Assembly: GCF_004570975.1 (NCBI RefSeq)
Contig: NZ_SPPC01000002.1
Location: forward strand, 1 to 64,000
Direction: 5' to 3'
DNA: 64,000 nt
Source: Barnesiella sp. WM24
Lineage (GTDB): Bacteria; Bacteroidota; Bacteroidia; Bacteroidales; Muribaculaceae
A program made the position numbers and the translations under genes. The notes below the pieces were generated by a model that was not told the DNA's origin, searched no databases, and worked only from the letters and a program-made list of their open reading frames with translations. The first letter of the stretch is position 1, and every line of letters begins with the position of its first letter. Of this stretch, positions 1-7,591 are shown in pieces.

Positions 1-1
1 G

Positions 2-1042
2 ATTGGGAGCATTTTAAACCCCAAAACCGGTGGAGAATATTACGATAATAGACTCTACCAATCATTCCGGGAATTAAACCCCAGTAACATTGAAGTTATT
101 ACAGACAAATCTTTTTCAAAAAATAGATTAGAATTGTCAAAAGAATTGTACCGCAGAATTAATAATAGTGACAAAAATGACATTACAATATATAATACTG
201 CAATTTTTCCTTATATAATATTTGCTCTTTTTAGAAATTCTTTATCGCGAAACAAAAAGGTCGTATTAGGGATACATCATCATTTTCGTTTTAAGGAACA
301 AAGTGGATTTAAACGATTAATATTCTATATTTTAGAAAAGTTATGTTTGAAATTATCTACTGATATCATATGTCCCAATCCATATATTATAGATGGATTA
401 AAAAAAATAGGGTGTAATAAGGTCACATATATCGGTCACCCATTTGAACATAAGGTACAATCTATATCAAATCACGAAAAATTTAAGTTCTTATATGTCG
501 GTACTGTATATGAACGCAAAGGTCTTACTTATTTAATCGACGCAATAAATCTACTGCCGGACAAATTAAAAAAGGAAATAGAACTAAATATTGTAGGAGA
601 GACCTCACATACACAATACGTTGACAATCTAAGAACCAAAATTAACGAATATAATCTTGACTCAACTATTTTTTTAAGAGGCAGAGTATCCAAAGATGAC
701 CTAAACAAATATTATTGTAACGCATATTGCTTTTTATTTCCCTCATTATATGAAGGATATGGGTTGGTTATTGAAGAAGCGATGTCATATGGCTTACCAG
801 TAATAGCTTTTAATAATTCAGCGATTCCATACACTATCCATGATAAAGAAAATGGATTATTAGCGAATAATAGAGATTCACTTGATTTTGCTAGAAAAAT
901 TGAATTGGCAATTAATGACGAAACGTTATACGAAGTGATGTGCAAAGGAGCACTGCACTCTTATTCAAAATCACATTCTCTTACTGACTTCAAGAAGGAA
1001 ATAAATACTTTATATACTAAATTACAGAAAACATATGAGTAA
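2..1042 (+). CDS. Glycosyltransferase family 4, 5'-partial
   Basis: The reading frame is open from the left edge of the window, so the gene begins upstream. A TTG at 134 would give 302 residues, but the translated stretch before it (NPKTGGEYYDNRLYQSF) is typical GT4 N-terminal sequence and clearly belongs to the protein. About 346 residues are visible. The C-terminal half carries the GT-B nucleotide-sugar signature, with a YVGTVYERKG strand and the EX7E motif in LYEGYGLVIEEAM. It probably transfers a sugar from an NDP donor during O-antigen or capsule assembly at the cytoplasmic face of the inner membrane. It overlaps the next gene by 8 bases. Base composition is markedly AT-rich compared with the rfb genes downstream, as is usual in exchanged glycan loci. 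Donor and acceptor cannot be read from the sequence. Confidence 0.85.
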   Translation: MGSILNPKTGGEYYDNRLYQSFRELNPSNIEVITDKSFSKNRLELSKELYRRINNSDKNDITIYNTAIFPYIIFALFRNSLSRNKKVVLGIHHHFRFKEQSGFKRLIFYILEKLCLKLSTDIICPNPYIIDGLKKIGCNKVTYIGHPFEHKVQSISNHEKFKFLYVGTVYERKGLTYLIDAINLLPDKLKKEIELNIVGETSHTQYVDNLRTKINEYNLDSTIFLRGRVSKDDLNKYYCNAYCFLFPSLYEGYGLVIEEAMSYGLPVIAFNNSAIPYTIHDKENGLLANNRDSLDFARKIELAINDETLYEVMCKGALHSYSKSHSLTDFKKEINTLYTKLQKTYE

Positions 1043-1919
1043 AATCGACATTATTAAAAGAGCGCTCATAGGAGAAAGCACTAAATTTAAGTGTAAGTTA
1101 TTTTGGGACACAGAGCTCAATAAAATTCGTAAATCATCAACAAATAATATTATCCCCGTTTCTATTTCTTTAACGAGCTATGGAGAACGAGTTAATAAGG
1201 TTGTTCCATATACAATTATTTCCTTATTAAAACAGACAAAAAGACCAAAGCAAATAATTTTGTGGCTTGATGACGCTAATTGGAACAAAGATAATATTCC
1301 TTCCAAGTTGATCGATTTAGAAAAACTTGGTTTAAAAATCAATTTTTGTAAGGACATCCGTTCTTACAAAAAGTTAGTGCCTGCACTAACTTTTTGTAAG
1401 GGAGATACACTTATTACCGTTGATGATGACATATATTATTCACCAAAATTTTTAGAGGAAATTTATTCAGAGCACTTAAAGTCTCCAGATAAAATTATTA
1501 CATTAAATTTTTGCTATCCAAAATTTGTAAACGGGACAATTGATACATACAGCAATTGGGATGAATATCATTATATTTCAGATGATAAAAAACTGTCTAA
1601 AATGTTAATATTTCCTCAAGGATTCGGAGGTGTACTTTATCCACCAAATTCATTGCATAAGGATGTAATAAATGAATCTCTATTTATGAAACTCGCACCC
1701 TATGCAGATGATATATGGTTTTATATTATGGGAATCCTTAATGGGACAAAAAAACAATGCGTCATTAACTCCAAGACACGATATTACTTTTTGGATTTAT
1801 TTAGACAGATAAGAACACGAGACCGTCTACATGATTTAAATGTCGGAGAGTCTAAAAACGACCTACAATTAAAAGCATTACTGTTGCACTATAACCTATC
1901 ACTCAAAGAACATGAATAA
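1035..1919 (+). CDS. Glycosyltransferase, GT2/GT-A-like
   Basis: This 294-residue protein has a GT-A-like layout. An N-terminal strand-turn VSISLTSYGER (residues 42-52) is followed by a KQTKRPKQIILWLDD segment and a VDDD metal and nucleotide-sugar site (129-132, in ITVDDDIYYSP). It resembles predicted glycosyltransferases often found in Bacteroidales capsule and O-antigen loci; its donor is unknown. No membrane segment is evident, so it probably acts in the cytoplasm on lipid-linked glycan. It overlaps the preceding gene by 8 bases and the following gene by 8 bases, indicating one transcript. Composition is AT-rich like its neighbours. The GT2-like assignment rests on the strand pattern and the DDD motif; the exact family is less certain. 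Confidence 0.7.
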   Translation: MSKIDIIKRALIGESTKFKCKLFWDTELNKIRKSSTNNIIPVSISLTSYGERVNKVVPYTIISLLKQTKRPKQIILWLDDANWNKDNIPSKLIDLEKLGLKINFCKDIRSYKKLVPALTFCKGDTLITVDDDIYYSPKFLEEIYSEHLKSPDKIITLNFCYPKFVNGTIDTYSNWDEYHYISDDKKLSKMLIFPQGFGGVLYPPNSLHKDVINESLFMKLAPYADDIWFYIMGILNGTKKQCVINSKTRYYFLDLFRQIRTRDRLHDLNVGESKNDLQLKALLLHYNLSLKEHE

Positions 1920-3165
1920 GATTGAGACTCTTGTTTACAATTTAGTAAGGAAAAATCCTGCTTTAAAACAGTTTGTAAGGAACTGTTATCAGTCTGTTTT
2001 TGATTTATTGCCAAGAGGTAACGAATTTTTCATCAACAAACCAGAGTATAAAAAAGGATATTTTTTTGGATTCCACGATGTATCACCCTTTTCACTTGAT
2101 GAAACAAAACTTCTTGGTAACAAACTGGCATTTGATTTAAGAATGCCAAAGAAAAATGAACCGATTACTGTAGGATATTTTGATTTCAAAGAAGGTAAGA
2201 TTGGCGAATTTCATGAAATTGGGAAATCTTATTCATGGAATTACCATAAAGGATGCCGTCTGCAATGGATTGATGAGTGCCGGGTAATTTATAACTCAGC
2301 CAAAGACGGCAAATTATGCTCAATTATCACAAATATTAACGACCACACTTCGACAGAAATTCCATTTCCAATAGACGCTGTGCATGGAAATCTCGCTACT
2401 ACATTCAGCTATGAACGCTTAGAGCGATGTATGCCCGGATACGGATATCCATATAATGATGATGGTAAACTTGAACAGCCGGCACCGAAAGACACCGGGC
2501 TATTTCTTCTTAATCTCAAGAGCGGAGAGCGTACATTGCTTCTATCGCTAAATGAAATAGCCATAAAAGTAACTGGGACCATCGAGGATGAATATCTGCA
2601 TTTTGTCACTCATACTGAATTTTCTAAAGATGGCAAATATATATCATTTCTTTACAGAAGAATCCCCAGGACCGGAGATTACATGAAACGAAGGAGCGTA
2701 ATTGGTATTTATGATTTAGAGCAAAGGAAACTGCATATTCTTCCTTCTCAAGAATCTGGCTCACATTATGTCTGGAACAATAAAAACCAATTAATTGCCT
2801 CCTGCATCCTTAATGGTAAAAGTTGCCACGTCTTGTTTGACTCAAATAATCTTAATTTCGTTAAAGCGATAGCTCCTGAAAGATTAAATTCTGACGGTCA
2901 TCAGTCATTCGTCACTGATGACAGTTTCATCACCGACACCTATCCAGACCGGCGACGATTGGCTCGGCTATATGCAGTGGACATCACAAATGGTGATGTA
3001 AAGCTGATAAGCAAGATATATTCTCCAAAGAAGTTCCAGACAAAAGATTTTAAATGCCATATTGCATGTGACTTACATCCTCGTGTCTCGCCATCAGGCA
3101 GATATGTCTGCTTTGATTCTCCACAAACAGGACAGCGGGGGCTATACGTCATGAAGATTAAATAA
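1912..3165 (+). CDS. Predicted beta-propeller protein of a surface-glycan locus
   Basis: This 417-residue protein has recurring WD40/TolB-like blades of the type F(S)xDGKYIxF, for example HTEFSKDGKYISF and HPRVSPSGRYVCFDS, and repeated strand-turn-strand spacing. No signal peptide is visible: the N-terminus is MNKIETLVYNLVRKN, so it may be cytoplasmic. It overlaps the upstream glycosyltransferase by 8 bases and lies 20 bases before the next one, so it belongs to the same operon. Related proteins occur in O-antigen and capsule loci and are sometimes loosely labelled glycosyltransferases, but I see no nucleotide-sugar site. TolB-like propellers also include oligogalacturonate lyases, so an enzyme cannot be excluded. 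Function unknown. Confidence 0.6.
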   Translation: MNKIETLVYNLVRKNPALKQFVRNCYQSVFDLLPRGNEFFINKPEYKKGYFFGFHDVSPFSLDETKLLGNKLAFDLRMPKKNEPITVGYFDFKEGKIGEFHEIGKSYSWNYHKGCRLQWIDECRVIYNSAKDGKLCSIITNINDHTSTEIPFPIDAVHGNLATTFSYERLERCMPGYGYPYNDDGKLEQPAPKDTGLFLLNLKSGERTLLLSLNEIAIKVTGTIEDEYLHFVTHTEFSKDGKYISFLYRRIPRTGDYMKRRSVIGIYDLEQRKLHILPSQESGSHYVWNNKNQLIASCILNGKSCHVLFDSNNLNFVKAIAPERLNSDGHQSFVTDDSFITDTYPDRRRLARLYAVDITNGDVKLISKIYSPKKFQTKDFKCHIACDLHPRVSPSGRYVCFDSPQTGQRGLYVMKIK

Positions 3166-3185
3166 ACCACTGTAATATAACTTTT

Positions 3186-3962
3186 ATGAATGATTTAGGA
3201 TTGGTGTCAATCATCACTCCCAGTTACAACTGTGCCAAATTTATATGTGACACGATTGAGTCCATTTTGGCTCAGACCTATCAAAACTGGGAATTACTGA
3301 TTACTGATGACTGTTCGACCGACAATTCCCGCGATGTAATTTCAGAGTATTGTAAAAAAGATTCACGCATCCGTTTACTATGCCTTTCTGAAAATTCAGG
3401 CGCAGGCACTGCACGAAACAACTCCATAAAGGAGGCAAAAGGTAGATTCATTGCTTTCTGCGACAGCGATGACAGATGGTATCCCGAAAAACTTGAACGC
3501 CAATTGAAGTTCATGACAGAAAAAGACTGCGGGATGTCATACTCATCTTACATGACATGTGATGAGAACGGAGAGCCAATGGGTATAGTTGTGTGTAGGC
3601 ATAGCGAAACATTGTCATCTCTAAGGCGTGATGACAAAATAGGGTGCCTTACAGTGATATATGATACAGAAAAAGTAGGGAAAATATATATGCCCACATT
3701 GAGAAAAAGACAAGATTGGGCAATGAAACTAAAGGTGCTACAAAAATGCAACGTAGCATTTGGTATCAAAGAACCTCTTGCCTACTACAGGCTAAGAGAA
3801 AATTCAATCTCTCACAATAAACGCGCACTCGTAAAATATAATATTGCTGTATACCAAGAAATTTTTGGATGGTCTAAAATAAAATCAACCCTATACTTCT
3901 TATTTGCATTCATGCCTACATATATTGTAAAAAAAGCCGGTCTAAAATACATCAATCAGTAA
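3186..3962 (+). CDS. Glycosyltransferase family 2
   Basis: This is a 258-residue GT2 (GT-A fold) enzyme. The start SIITPSYNCAKFICDTIESI, the DDCSTDNS acidic motif at residues 41-48 and the DSDDRW motif at 93-98 are diagnostic of the nucleotide-sugar and metal site. A QDW motif around 177 sits where GT2 enzymes carry the ED/QxxRW-type acceptor region. It is expected to add one sugar to a lipid-linked surface-glycan repeat unit in the cytoplasm. It is the last gene of the AT-rich glycan cluster, 20 bases after the propeller gene, and is followed by an inverted repeat (3965-4006) that could end the transcript. Confidence 0.88.
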   Translation: MNDLGLVSIITPSYNCAKFICDTIESILAQTYQNWELLITDDCSTDNSRDVISEYCKKDSRIRLLCLSENSGAGTARNNSIKEAKGRFIAFCDSDDRWYPEKLERQLKFMTEKDCGMSYSSYMTCDENGEPMGIVVCRHSETLSSLRRDDKIGCLTVIYDTEKVGKIYMPTLRKRQDWAMKLKVLQKCNVAFGIKEPLAYYRLRENSISHNKRALVKYNIAVYQEIFGWSKIKSTLYFLFAFMPTYIVKKAGLKYINQ

Positions 3963-3964
3963 AT

Positions 3965-4006
3965 TATCGGTCTATTCCCAATCCTATTTTAATTAATAGA
4001 CCGATA
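3965..4006. repeat. Inverted repeat, 12-bp arms
   Basis: Arms at 3965-3976 and 3995-4006 are perfectly complementary (TATCGGTCTATT and AATAGACCGATA) around an 18-base AT-rich loop. They begin just after the stop of the last glycan-cluster gene. The stem could terminate transcription. On the plus strand no T-run follows, whereas the minus-strand product ends in a short T-run, so it is not a classical plus-strand terminator. Nothing else recognisable lies between it and the promoter at 4194. Confidence 0.5.
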
Positions 4007-4193
4007 AAAGAAAATGAGAAACAATTAATCGACATCCAAGCAACATTATGACTTTCTGGGGTTGACAATAATACACATCACAGGATAACAAATAGGCTGC
4101 TATTGTGAACTTGAACGATACAGCAAGCGCAGCGAGAAAAATGCCAAATGTGTCGCGTCGATTAAGCACGTATTGAACATTTCGCGCTGATTA

Positions 4194-4225
4194 TTTGGAT
4201 TTTACAACAAAAACACTTACTTTTG
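4194..4225 (+). promoter_or_regulatory. Bacteroidetes-type promoter of the 4259-5323 island
   Basis: TTTG at 4194-4197 and TACTTTTG at 4218-4225 are separated by 20 bases, matching the Bacteroidetes primary-sigma consensus (TTTG, 19-21, TAnnTTTG). Transcription should start near 4232. This rules out the TTG at 4223 as a start and supports the ATG at 4259. Confidence 0.8.
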
Positions 4226-4258
4226 CGTTGTAACATTGAAACCATCAATTGCCTGAAC

Positions 4259-4528
4259 ATGAATACTTACATGAATTTACCGATTTGCAGCCCGGCTCTG
4301 GAGAAGGGGCATGGTGTGCTCAGTGAGCTTCACATGACGGCAGAAGAGATTAGAAGCCTTGAATTGCAGGGTTTTATAAAAAATGCGATTTCCGGCGACG
4401 AGTGTACTTGGGCTCTGACTCAGCATGGTAAAGATGTCAGAAACTATTTCCTTTCCAAGCGCTCCTTACTGACACGCATATACGACTGGGTTATGCATGA
4501 CGTATTGCGCATGGACCTCACCATCTGA
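4259..4528 (+). CDS. Small winged-helix-like protein, unknown function
   Basis: This is an 89-residue protein starting at the ATG at 4259, about 27 bases after the predicted transcription start; an in-frame TTG at 4223 lies inside the promoter. The pattern MTAEEIRSLELQGFI, then a short variable stretch, then CTWALTQHGKDVRNYF looks like the recognition helix and wing of a small winged helix-turn-helix. I do not recognise a named family. It is the first gene of a three-gene unit ending in an ADP-ribosyltransferase-fold protein and sits 22 bases before the next start. A regulator or antitoxin-like role is inference from size, fold pattern and position. Confidence 0.5.
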   Translation: MNTYMNLPICSPALEKGHGVLSELHMTAEEIRSLELQGFIKNAISGDECTWALTQHGKDVRNYFLSKRSLLTRIYDWVMHDVLRMDLTI

Positions 4529-4550
4529 TAAACGCTTAAACAAGAAAAAG

Positions 4551-4739
4551 ATGATAACCAAGACATATAATCGAATAACTGATGTACCGGTTGATGAACT
4601 GGAGCGCATGATGGCTGAATACGGCCGGAGAAAGGCAAAGACGGTCAGGACATCACGCAATTATCTCCGCAGCATCGGTATGGTGATTAAAACTGATGGC
4701 ACTGTGATTACATCTAAAACCACTGTTATTAAACCTTGA
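4551..4739 (+). CDS. 62-residue protein, candidate antitoxin
   Basis: The ATG at 4551 follows a purine-rich stretch (aagaaaaag); a longer in-frame start at 4497 would overlap the preceding gene and is not needed. The 62-residue product is basic in the middle (YGRRKAKTVRTSRNY) with an N-terminal helix VPVDELERMMAEY and a C-terminal strand-rich tail (GMVIKTDGTVITSKT). I recognise no family. Its stop overlaps the TTG start of the next gene by four bases, so the two are translationally coupled. Size, coupling and an enzyme-like partner make an antitoxin or accessory role plausible, but this is inferred from context only. Confidence 0.5.
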   Translation: MITKTYNRITDVPVDELERMMAEYGRRKAKTVRTSRNYLRSIGMVIKTDGTVITSKTTVIKP

Positions 4740-5323
4740 TAACCGATTCCCGAAATTTAGTAATAGGCTATCATGGCTGTGAAAAAAGTGTTGCCGCCGA
4801 TGTCATCTGCAACAGGACAAGCCTCGCGCCAAGTCAAAATGCTTATGACTGGCTGGGAAGTGGAATATATTTTTGGGAAAACGACCCGACAAGAGCATTA
4901 GAATTTGCTGCCGAAGTAAAACAATGTAATGAACCGTTTATTATCGGAGCGATTATTGATTTGGGATTCTGCCTTGACCTTACCTGCCGCAAATCGCTTA
5001 ACGTGGTCAATATGATATGGGAAAAGGTAGTTAAAGAATCCTATGAACAAGGTAATCTTAGAGAGAATCTTCCCGGACGACGTGGTGAAACAGGGGAGCT
5101 TCTGCGCCGATATCTTGACTGCCATGTAATCGAGGCATTGCATAAATATAATGACGAAAACGGCTATGAACAATATGACTCGGTTAAAGCCGGTTTCTGG
5201 GAGGGAAATCCCATATATCCGACTGCGGGATTTTTTGATAAAAACCATATCCAGATATGTATCCGTAACTATGACTGTATTATAGGGTACTTTCTTCCAC
5301 AGGGGAGCGAATTCAGTCTATGA
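4736..5323 (+). CDS. PARP-like ADP-ribosyltransferase-fold protein, candidate toxin
   Basis: This 195-residue protein starts at TTG 4736, because an in-frame TAA precedes it directly at 4730. The order of motifs resembles the PARP/diphtheria-toxin ART fold: GYHGC with H13, then DWLGSGIYFWEND at 38-50 with Y45 (compare the PARP GKGIYFA strand), then the alanine helix TRALEFA. A C-terminal block contains FWEGNP (E156) and HIQICIRN (171-178). Where PARPs place the catalytic Glu there is no obvious match; E156 or Q173 are candidates, so transferase activity is uncertain. It is coupled by a 4-base overlap to a 62-residue gene and lies between the glycan cluster and rfbA. A toxin or defence effector is the favoured reading. 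Confidence 0.6.
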   Translation: MITDSRNLVIGYHGCEKSVAADVICNRTSLAPSQNAYDWLGSGIYFWENDPTRALEFAAEVKQCNEPFIIGAIIDLGFCLDLTCRKSLNVVNMIWEKVVKESYEQGNLRENLPGRRGETGELLRRYLDCHVIEALHKYNDENGYEQYDSVKAGFWEGNPIYPTAGFFDKNHIQICIRNYDCIIGYFLPQGSEFSL

Positions 5324-5425
5324 CAAGCGTATATCCCCGAGTGAATTATTAGTTGGAAAACATTACAACCGGTAATCGCCGGATTTTGATAGGTAAATTT
5401 ATTTATTTCTCAATATTTATATTTA

Positions 5426-6331
5426 ATGAAAGGAATTGTACTGGCCGGTGGGTCGGGTACACGGTTGTATCCGATCACGAAGGGGGTGTCGAAGCAGATG
5501 CTCCCGGTGTTTGACAAGCCGATGGTGTATTATCCGATTTCGACGCTGATGCTGGCGGGGATAAGGGATATACTGATTATCTCCACCCCGAGGGATCTGC
5601 CGATGTTTCGCGAGTTGCTCGGCGACGGCTCTGACTATGGAGTGAATTTCTCTTACGCCGTGCAGCCGAGTCCCGACGGGCTTGCCCAGGCGTTTATCAT
5701 CGGCAGGGAGTTTATCGGCGACGACTCAGCGTGTCTTGTGCTCGGCGACAACATTTTTCATGGCGCGGGCTTCTCAGGCATCCTGAAGGAAGCTGTGAAG
5801 ACCGCTGAGGATGATGGCAAGGCTACAGTGTTCGGCTACTGGGTCAACGACCCGGAGCGATATGGCGTGGCGGAGTTTGACCACGACGGCAACTGCCTTT
5901 CGATAGAGGAGAAGCCGGAGCATCCGAAGTCCAATTATGCTGTCGTAGGACTCTATTTTTATCCTAACAAGGTGGTTGACGTGGCGGCGACAATCAAGCC
6001 GTCGGCACGCGGCGAGCTGGAAATCACGACCGTCAACCAGGAGTTTCTGAAGGATGGCGAGCTGAAGGTGCAGACACTGCCGCGCGGCTTCGCATGGCTC
6101 GATACCGGCACCCACGACTCTCTCGCCGAGGCGTCGATCTATGTCGAGGTGCTTGAGAAGCGCCAGGGTCTGAAGATAGCGTGTCTTGAGGGCATAGCCT
6201 ACCGCCAGGGCTGGATAAGCAAGGAGCGCATGAGAGAGCTTGCGCAGCCGATGCTCAAAAACCAGTATGGGCAATATCTTCTGAAAGTGGTGGAGGAGCT
6301 TGACCGCACCGGCGACAGCAATCTTGATTAG
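5426..6331 (+). CDS. rfbA: Glucose-1-phosphate thymidylyltransferase
   Basis: This 301-residue enzyme makes dTDP-glucose from dTTP and glucose 1-phosphate, the first step of dTDP-L-rhamnose synthesis in the cytoplasm. The N-terminal nucleotidyltransferase signature [11 protein letters not shown] (6-16), [11 protein letters not shown] and the metal-site [10 protein letters not shown] are all present, and the length is normal for RmlA. The start ATG at 5426 opens directly with [11 protein letters not shown] content rises sharply here relative to the preceding cluster, marking the edge of the conserved rhamnose block. It is separated from rfbC by 126 bases that contain a separate promoter-like site. 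Confidence 0.96.
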   Translation: MKGIVLAGGSGTRLYPITKGVSKQMLPVFDKPMVYYPISTLMLAGIRDILIISTPRDLPMFRELLGDGSDYGVNFSYAVQPSPDGLAQAFIIGREFIGDDSACLVLGDNIFHGAGFSGILKEAVKTAEDDGKATVFGYWVNDPERYGVAEFDHDGNCLSIEEKPEHPKSNYAVVGLYFYPNKVVDVAATIKPSARGELEITTVNQEFLKDGELKVQTLPRGFAWLDTGTHDSLAEASIYVEVLEKRQGLKIACLEGIAYRQGWISKERMRELAQPMLKNQYGQYLLKVVEELDRTGDSNLD

Positions 6332-6379
6332 ACAGTCACACCTCACCCTACAGTGAAATAGTATTTTTAAATCCTTACG

Positions 6380-6411
6380 TTTTCACGTTTTTACATTTTT
6401 ATGTAAATTTG
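6380..6411 (+). promoter_or_regulatory. Probable promoter of rfbC
   Basis: TAAATTTG at 6404-6411 matches the Bacteroidetes -7 box. The -33 position, 20 bases upstream, reads TTTT (6380-6383) instead of TTTG. A transcript would start near 6418, about 40 bases before rfbC. Confidence 0.5.
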
Positions 6412-6457
6412 TAGAGACAACACCGTTTTTTTCCAAACGTCTTAAACCGACTGATAT

Positions 6458-7036
6458 ATGGAAGTGATAAAGACCGATATAGATGGCGTGGTTATAATCG
6501 AGCCACGCATATTCAAGGATTCGCGCGGATATTTCTTCGAGAGCTTCTCCAAGCGGGAGTTTGACGAGAAGGTGCGCCCTGTTGACTTCGTTCAGGACAA
6601 CGAGTCGTGCTCGACCTACGGGGTCATGCGCGGGCTGCATTTCCAGCGACCGCCGTTCGCCCAGTCAAAGCTTGTGCGCTGCGTCAAGGGGCGTGTGCTT
6701 GACGTCGCTGTCGACATCCGCAAAGGCTCGCCGACCTACGGGAGGCATGTCGCCGTAGAGCTGACCGAGGACAATCACCGGCAGTTCTTCATCCCGCGCG
6801 GCTTTGCCCACGGCTTTGCCGTGCTTTCCGACATCGCCGTGTTCCAGTACAAGTGTGACAACTACTACCATCCCGAAGCCGACGGTGGCATCTCCATTCA
6901 GGACGCGTCGCTCGGCATCGACTGGATAATCGACCCCGCCAAGGCTGTGCTGTCTGACAAGGACCTCCGTCACGTCGTGCTCGCCGACTTCGACTCGCCC
7001 TTTGATTACGACACAGACCAGTATCAACAAAAGTGA
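6458..7036 (+). CDS. rfbC: dTDP-4-dehydrorhamnose 3,5-epimerase
   Basis: This 192-residue cupin-fold enzyme epimerises C3 and C5 of dTDP-4-keto-6-deoxyglucose, the third step of dTDP-L-rhamnose synthesis. Diagnostic RmlC features are EPRIFKDSRGYFFESF near the N-terminus, the catalytic-His segment GVMRGLHFQ (H63 region), the substrate loop IRKGSPTYG and FIPRGFAHGF. Length is standard. It follows rfbA in the usual Bacteroidales order, but the next rhamnose gene, rfbD, is displaced by a toxin-antitoxin pair. Confidence 0.96.
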   Translation: MEVIKTDIDGVVIIEPRIFKDSRGYFFESFSKREFDEKVRPVDFVQDNESCSTYGVMRGLHFQRPPFAQSKLVRCVKGRVLDVAVDIRKGSPTYGRHVAVELTEDNHRQFFIPRGFAHGFAVLSDIAVFQYKCDNYYHPEADGGISIQDASLGIDWIIDPAKAVLSDKDLRHVVLADFDSPFDYDTDQYQQK

Positions 7037-7042
7037 CCGTTT

Positions 7043-7074
7043 TTTGTTTAACCTACAAATAAGTCGTATATTTG
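7043..7074 (+). promoter_or_regulatory. Bacteroidetes-type promoter of the YafQ-type pair
   Basis: TTTG at 7043-7046 and TATATTTG at 7067-7074 are exactly 20 bases apart. Transcription should begin near 7081, about 20 bases before the antitoxin ATG. It may also serve rfbD and rfbB, which follow closely. Confidence 0.8.
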
Positions 7075-7100
7075 CGGAATCAGATTAAATCCTTAAAGTC

Positions 7101-7319
7101 ATGACCCAGCTTGTAATAAATATCGAAGACGCCTCAGTAAAGTCAGCACTCAAGCAAGCCCTTTTAAAAGTGATGAACAATTTTAAGGGGGTCACATTTG
7201 ATGAGGAAGAGAATTACACGCTTGATGACGCCATTGAGGAAATCAGAAACGGAGACACCGTTACATACGAATCTGTCGACGATTTTTTATCAAGCATCCG
7301 CCGTGAAATACAGGATTGA
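7101..7319 (+). CDS. RelB/DinJ-type antitoxin of a YafQ-family pair
   Basis: This 72-residue acidic protein directly precedes and overlaps a YafQ-like toxin. Its N-terminus (TQLVINIEDASVKSALKQALLKV) looks like a strand-helix DNA-binding and dimerisation element, and the C-terminal part TLDDAIEEIRNGDTVTYESVDDFLSSI is the kind of acidic helical tail that wraps the toxin. It is expected to neutralise the toxin and repress the promoter at 7043-7074. Assignment relies on size, gene order and overlap; the sequence alone is only weakly diagnostic. Confidence 0.75.
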   Translation: MTQLVINIEDASVKSALKQALLKVMNNFKGVTFDEEENYTLDDAIEEIRNGDTVTYESVDDFLSSIRREIQD

Positions 7320-7578
7320 AACACCGGCGTCATTTACAAAGGCGCTAAAGCGTTGCCTAAAAAGGGGCTTGAAATATGAAAATTTTGAGTATGTAGTAAA
7401 GATGCTCGCTAAAAGCGGGAATCTTCCCCCTAAGTACAGGCAACATAAACTATCCGGCAAATATGACGGACTGTGGGAATGCCACATACAGCCCGACTGG
7501 CTTCTGATATGGAGGCAGGATGATGAAAAGCTTGTATTAGTCATGATTAATACAGGCTCCCACAGCGACTTATTCTAA
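7303..7578 (+). CDS. yafQ: YafQ-family mRNA interferase toxin
   Basis: The start is a GTG at 7303, 17 bases inside the antitoxin gene. A longer frame from 7198 would add 35 residues unlike the family. The 91-residue product matches YafQ closely: LKRCLKRG, LPPKYRQHKLSGKYDG, ECHIQPDWLLIW and a C-terminal GSHSDLF. The catalytic and substrate residues known from E. coli YafQ (H50, H63, D67, H87) have counterparts H48, H61, D65 and H87, so the toxin should be an active ribosome-dependent endoribonuclease. The position inside the dTDP-rhamnose gene set is unusual. Confidence 0.9.
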   Translation: MKYRIETPASFTKALKRCLKRGLKYENFEYVVKMLAKSGNLPPKYRQHKLSGKYDGLWECHIQPDWLLIWRQDDEKLVLVMINTGSHSDLF

Positions 7579-7591
7579 ATTTCAGCTACTA

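Noticed and set aside
4223-4258. Longer start (TTG at 4223) for the winged-helix-like gene
   Set aside because: It lies within the promoter -7 box TACTTTTG and upstream of the predicted transcription start.
7198-7302. N-terminal extension of the YafQ-type toxin
   Set aside because: The 35 extra residues are the antitoxin gene read in another frame, and the family starts where the GTG at 7303 begins.
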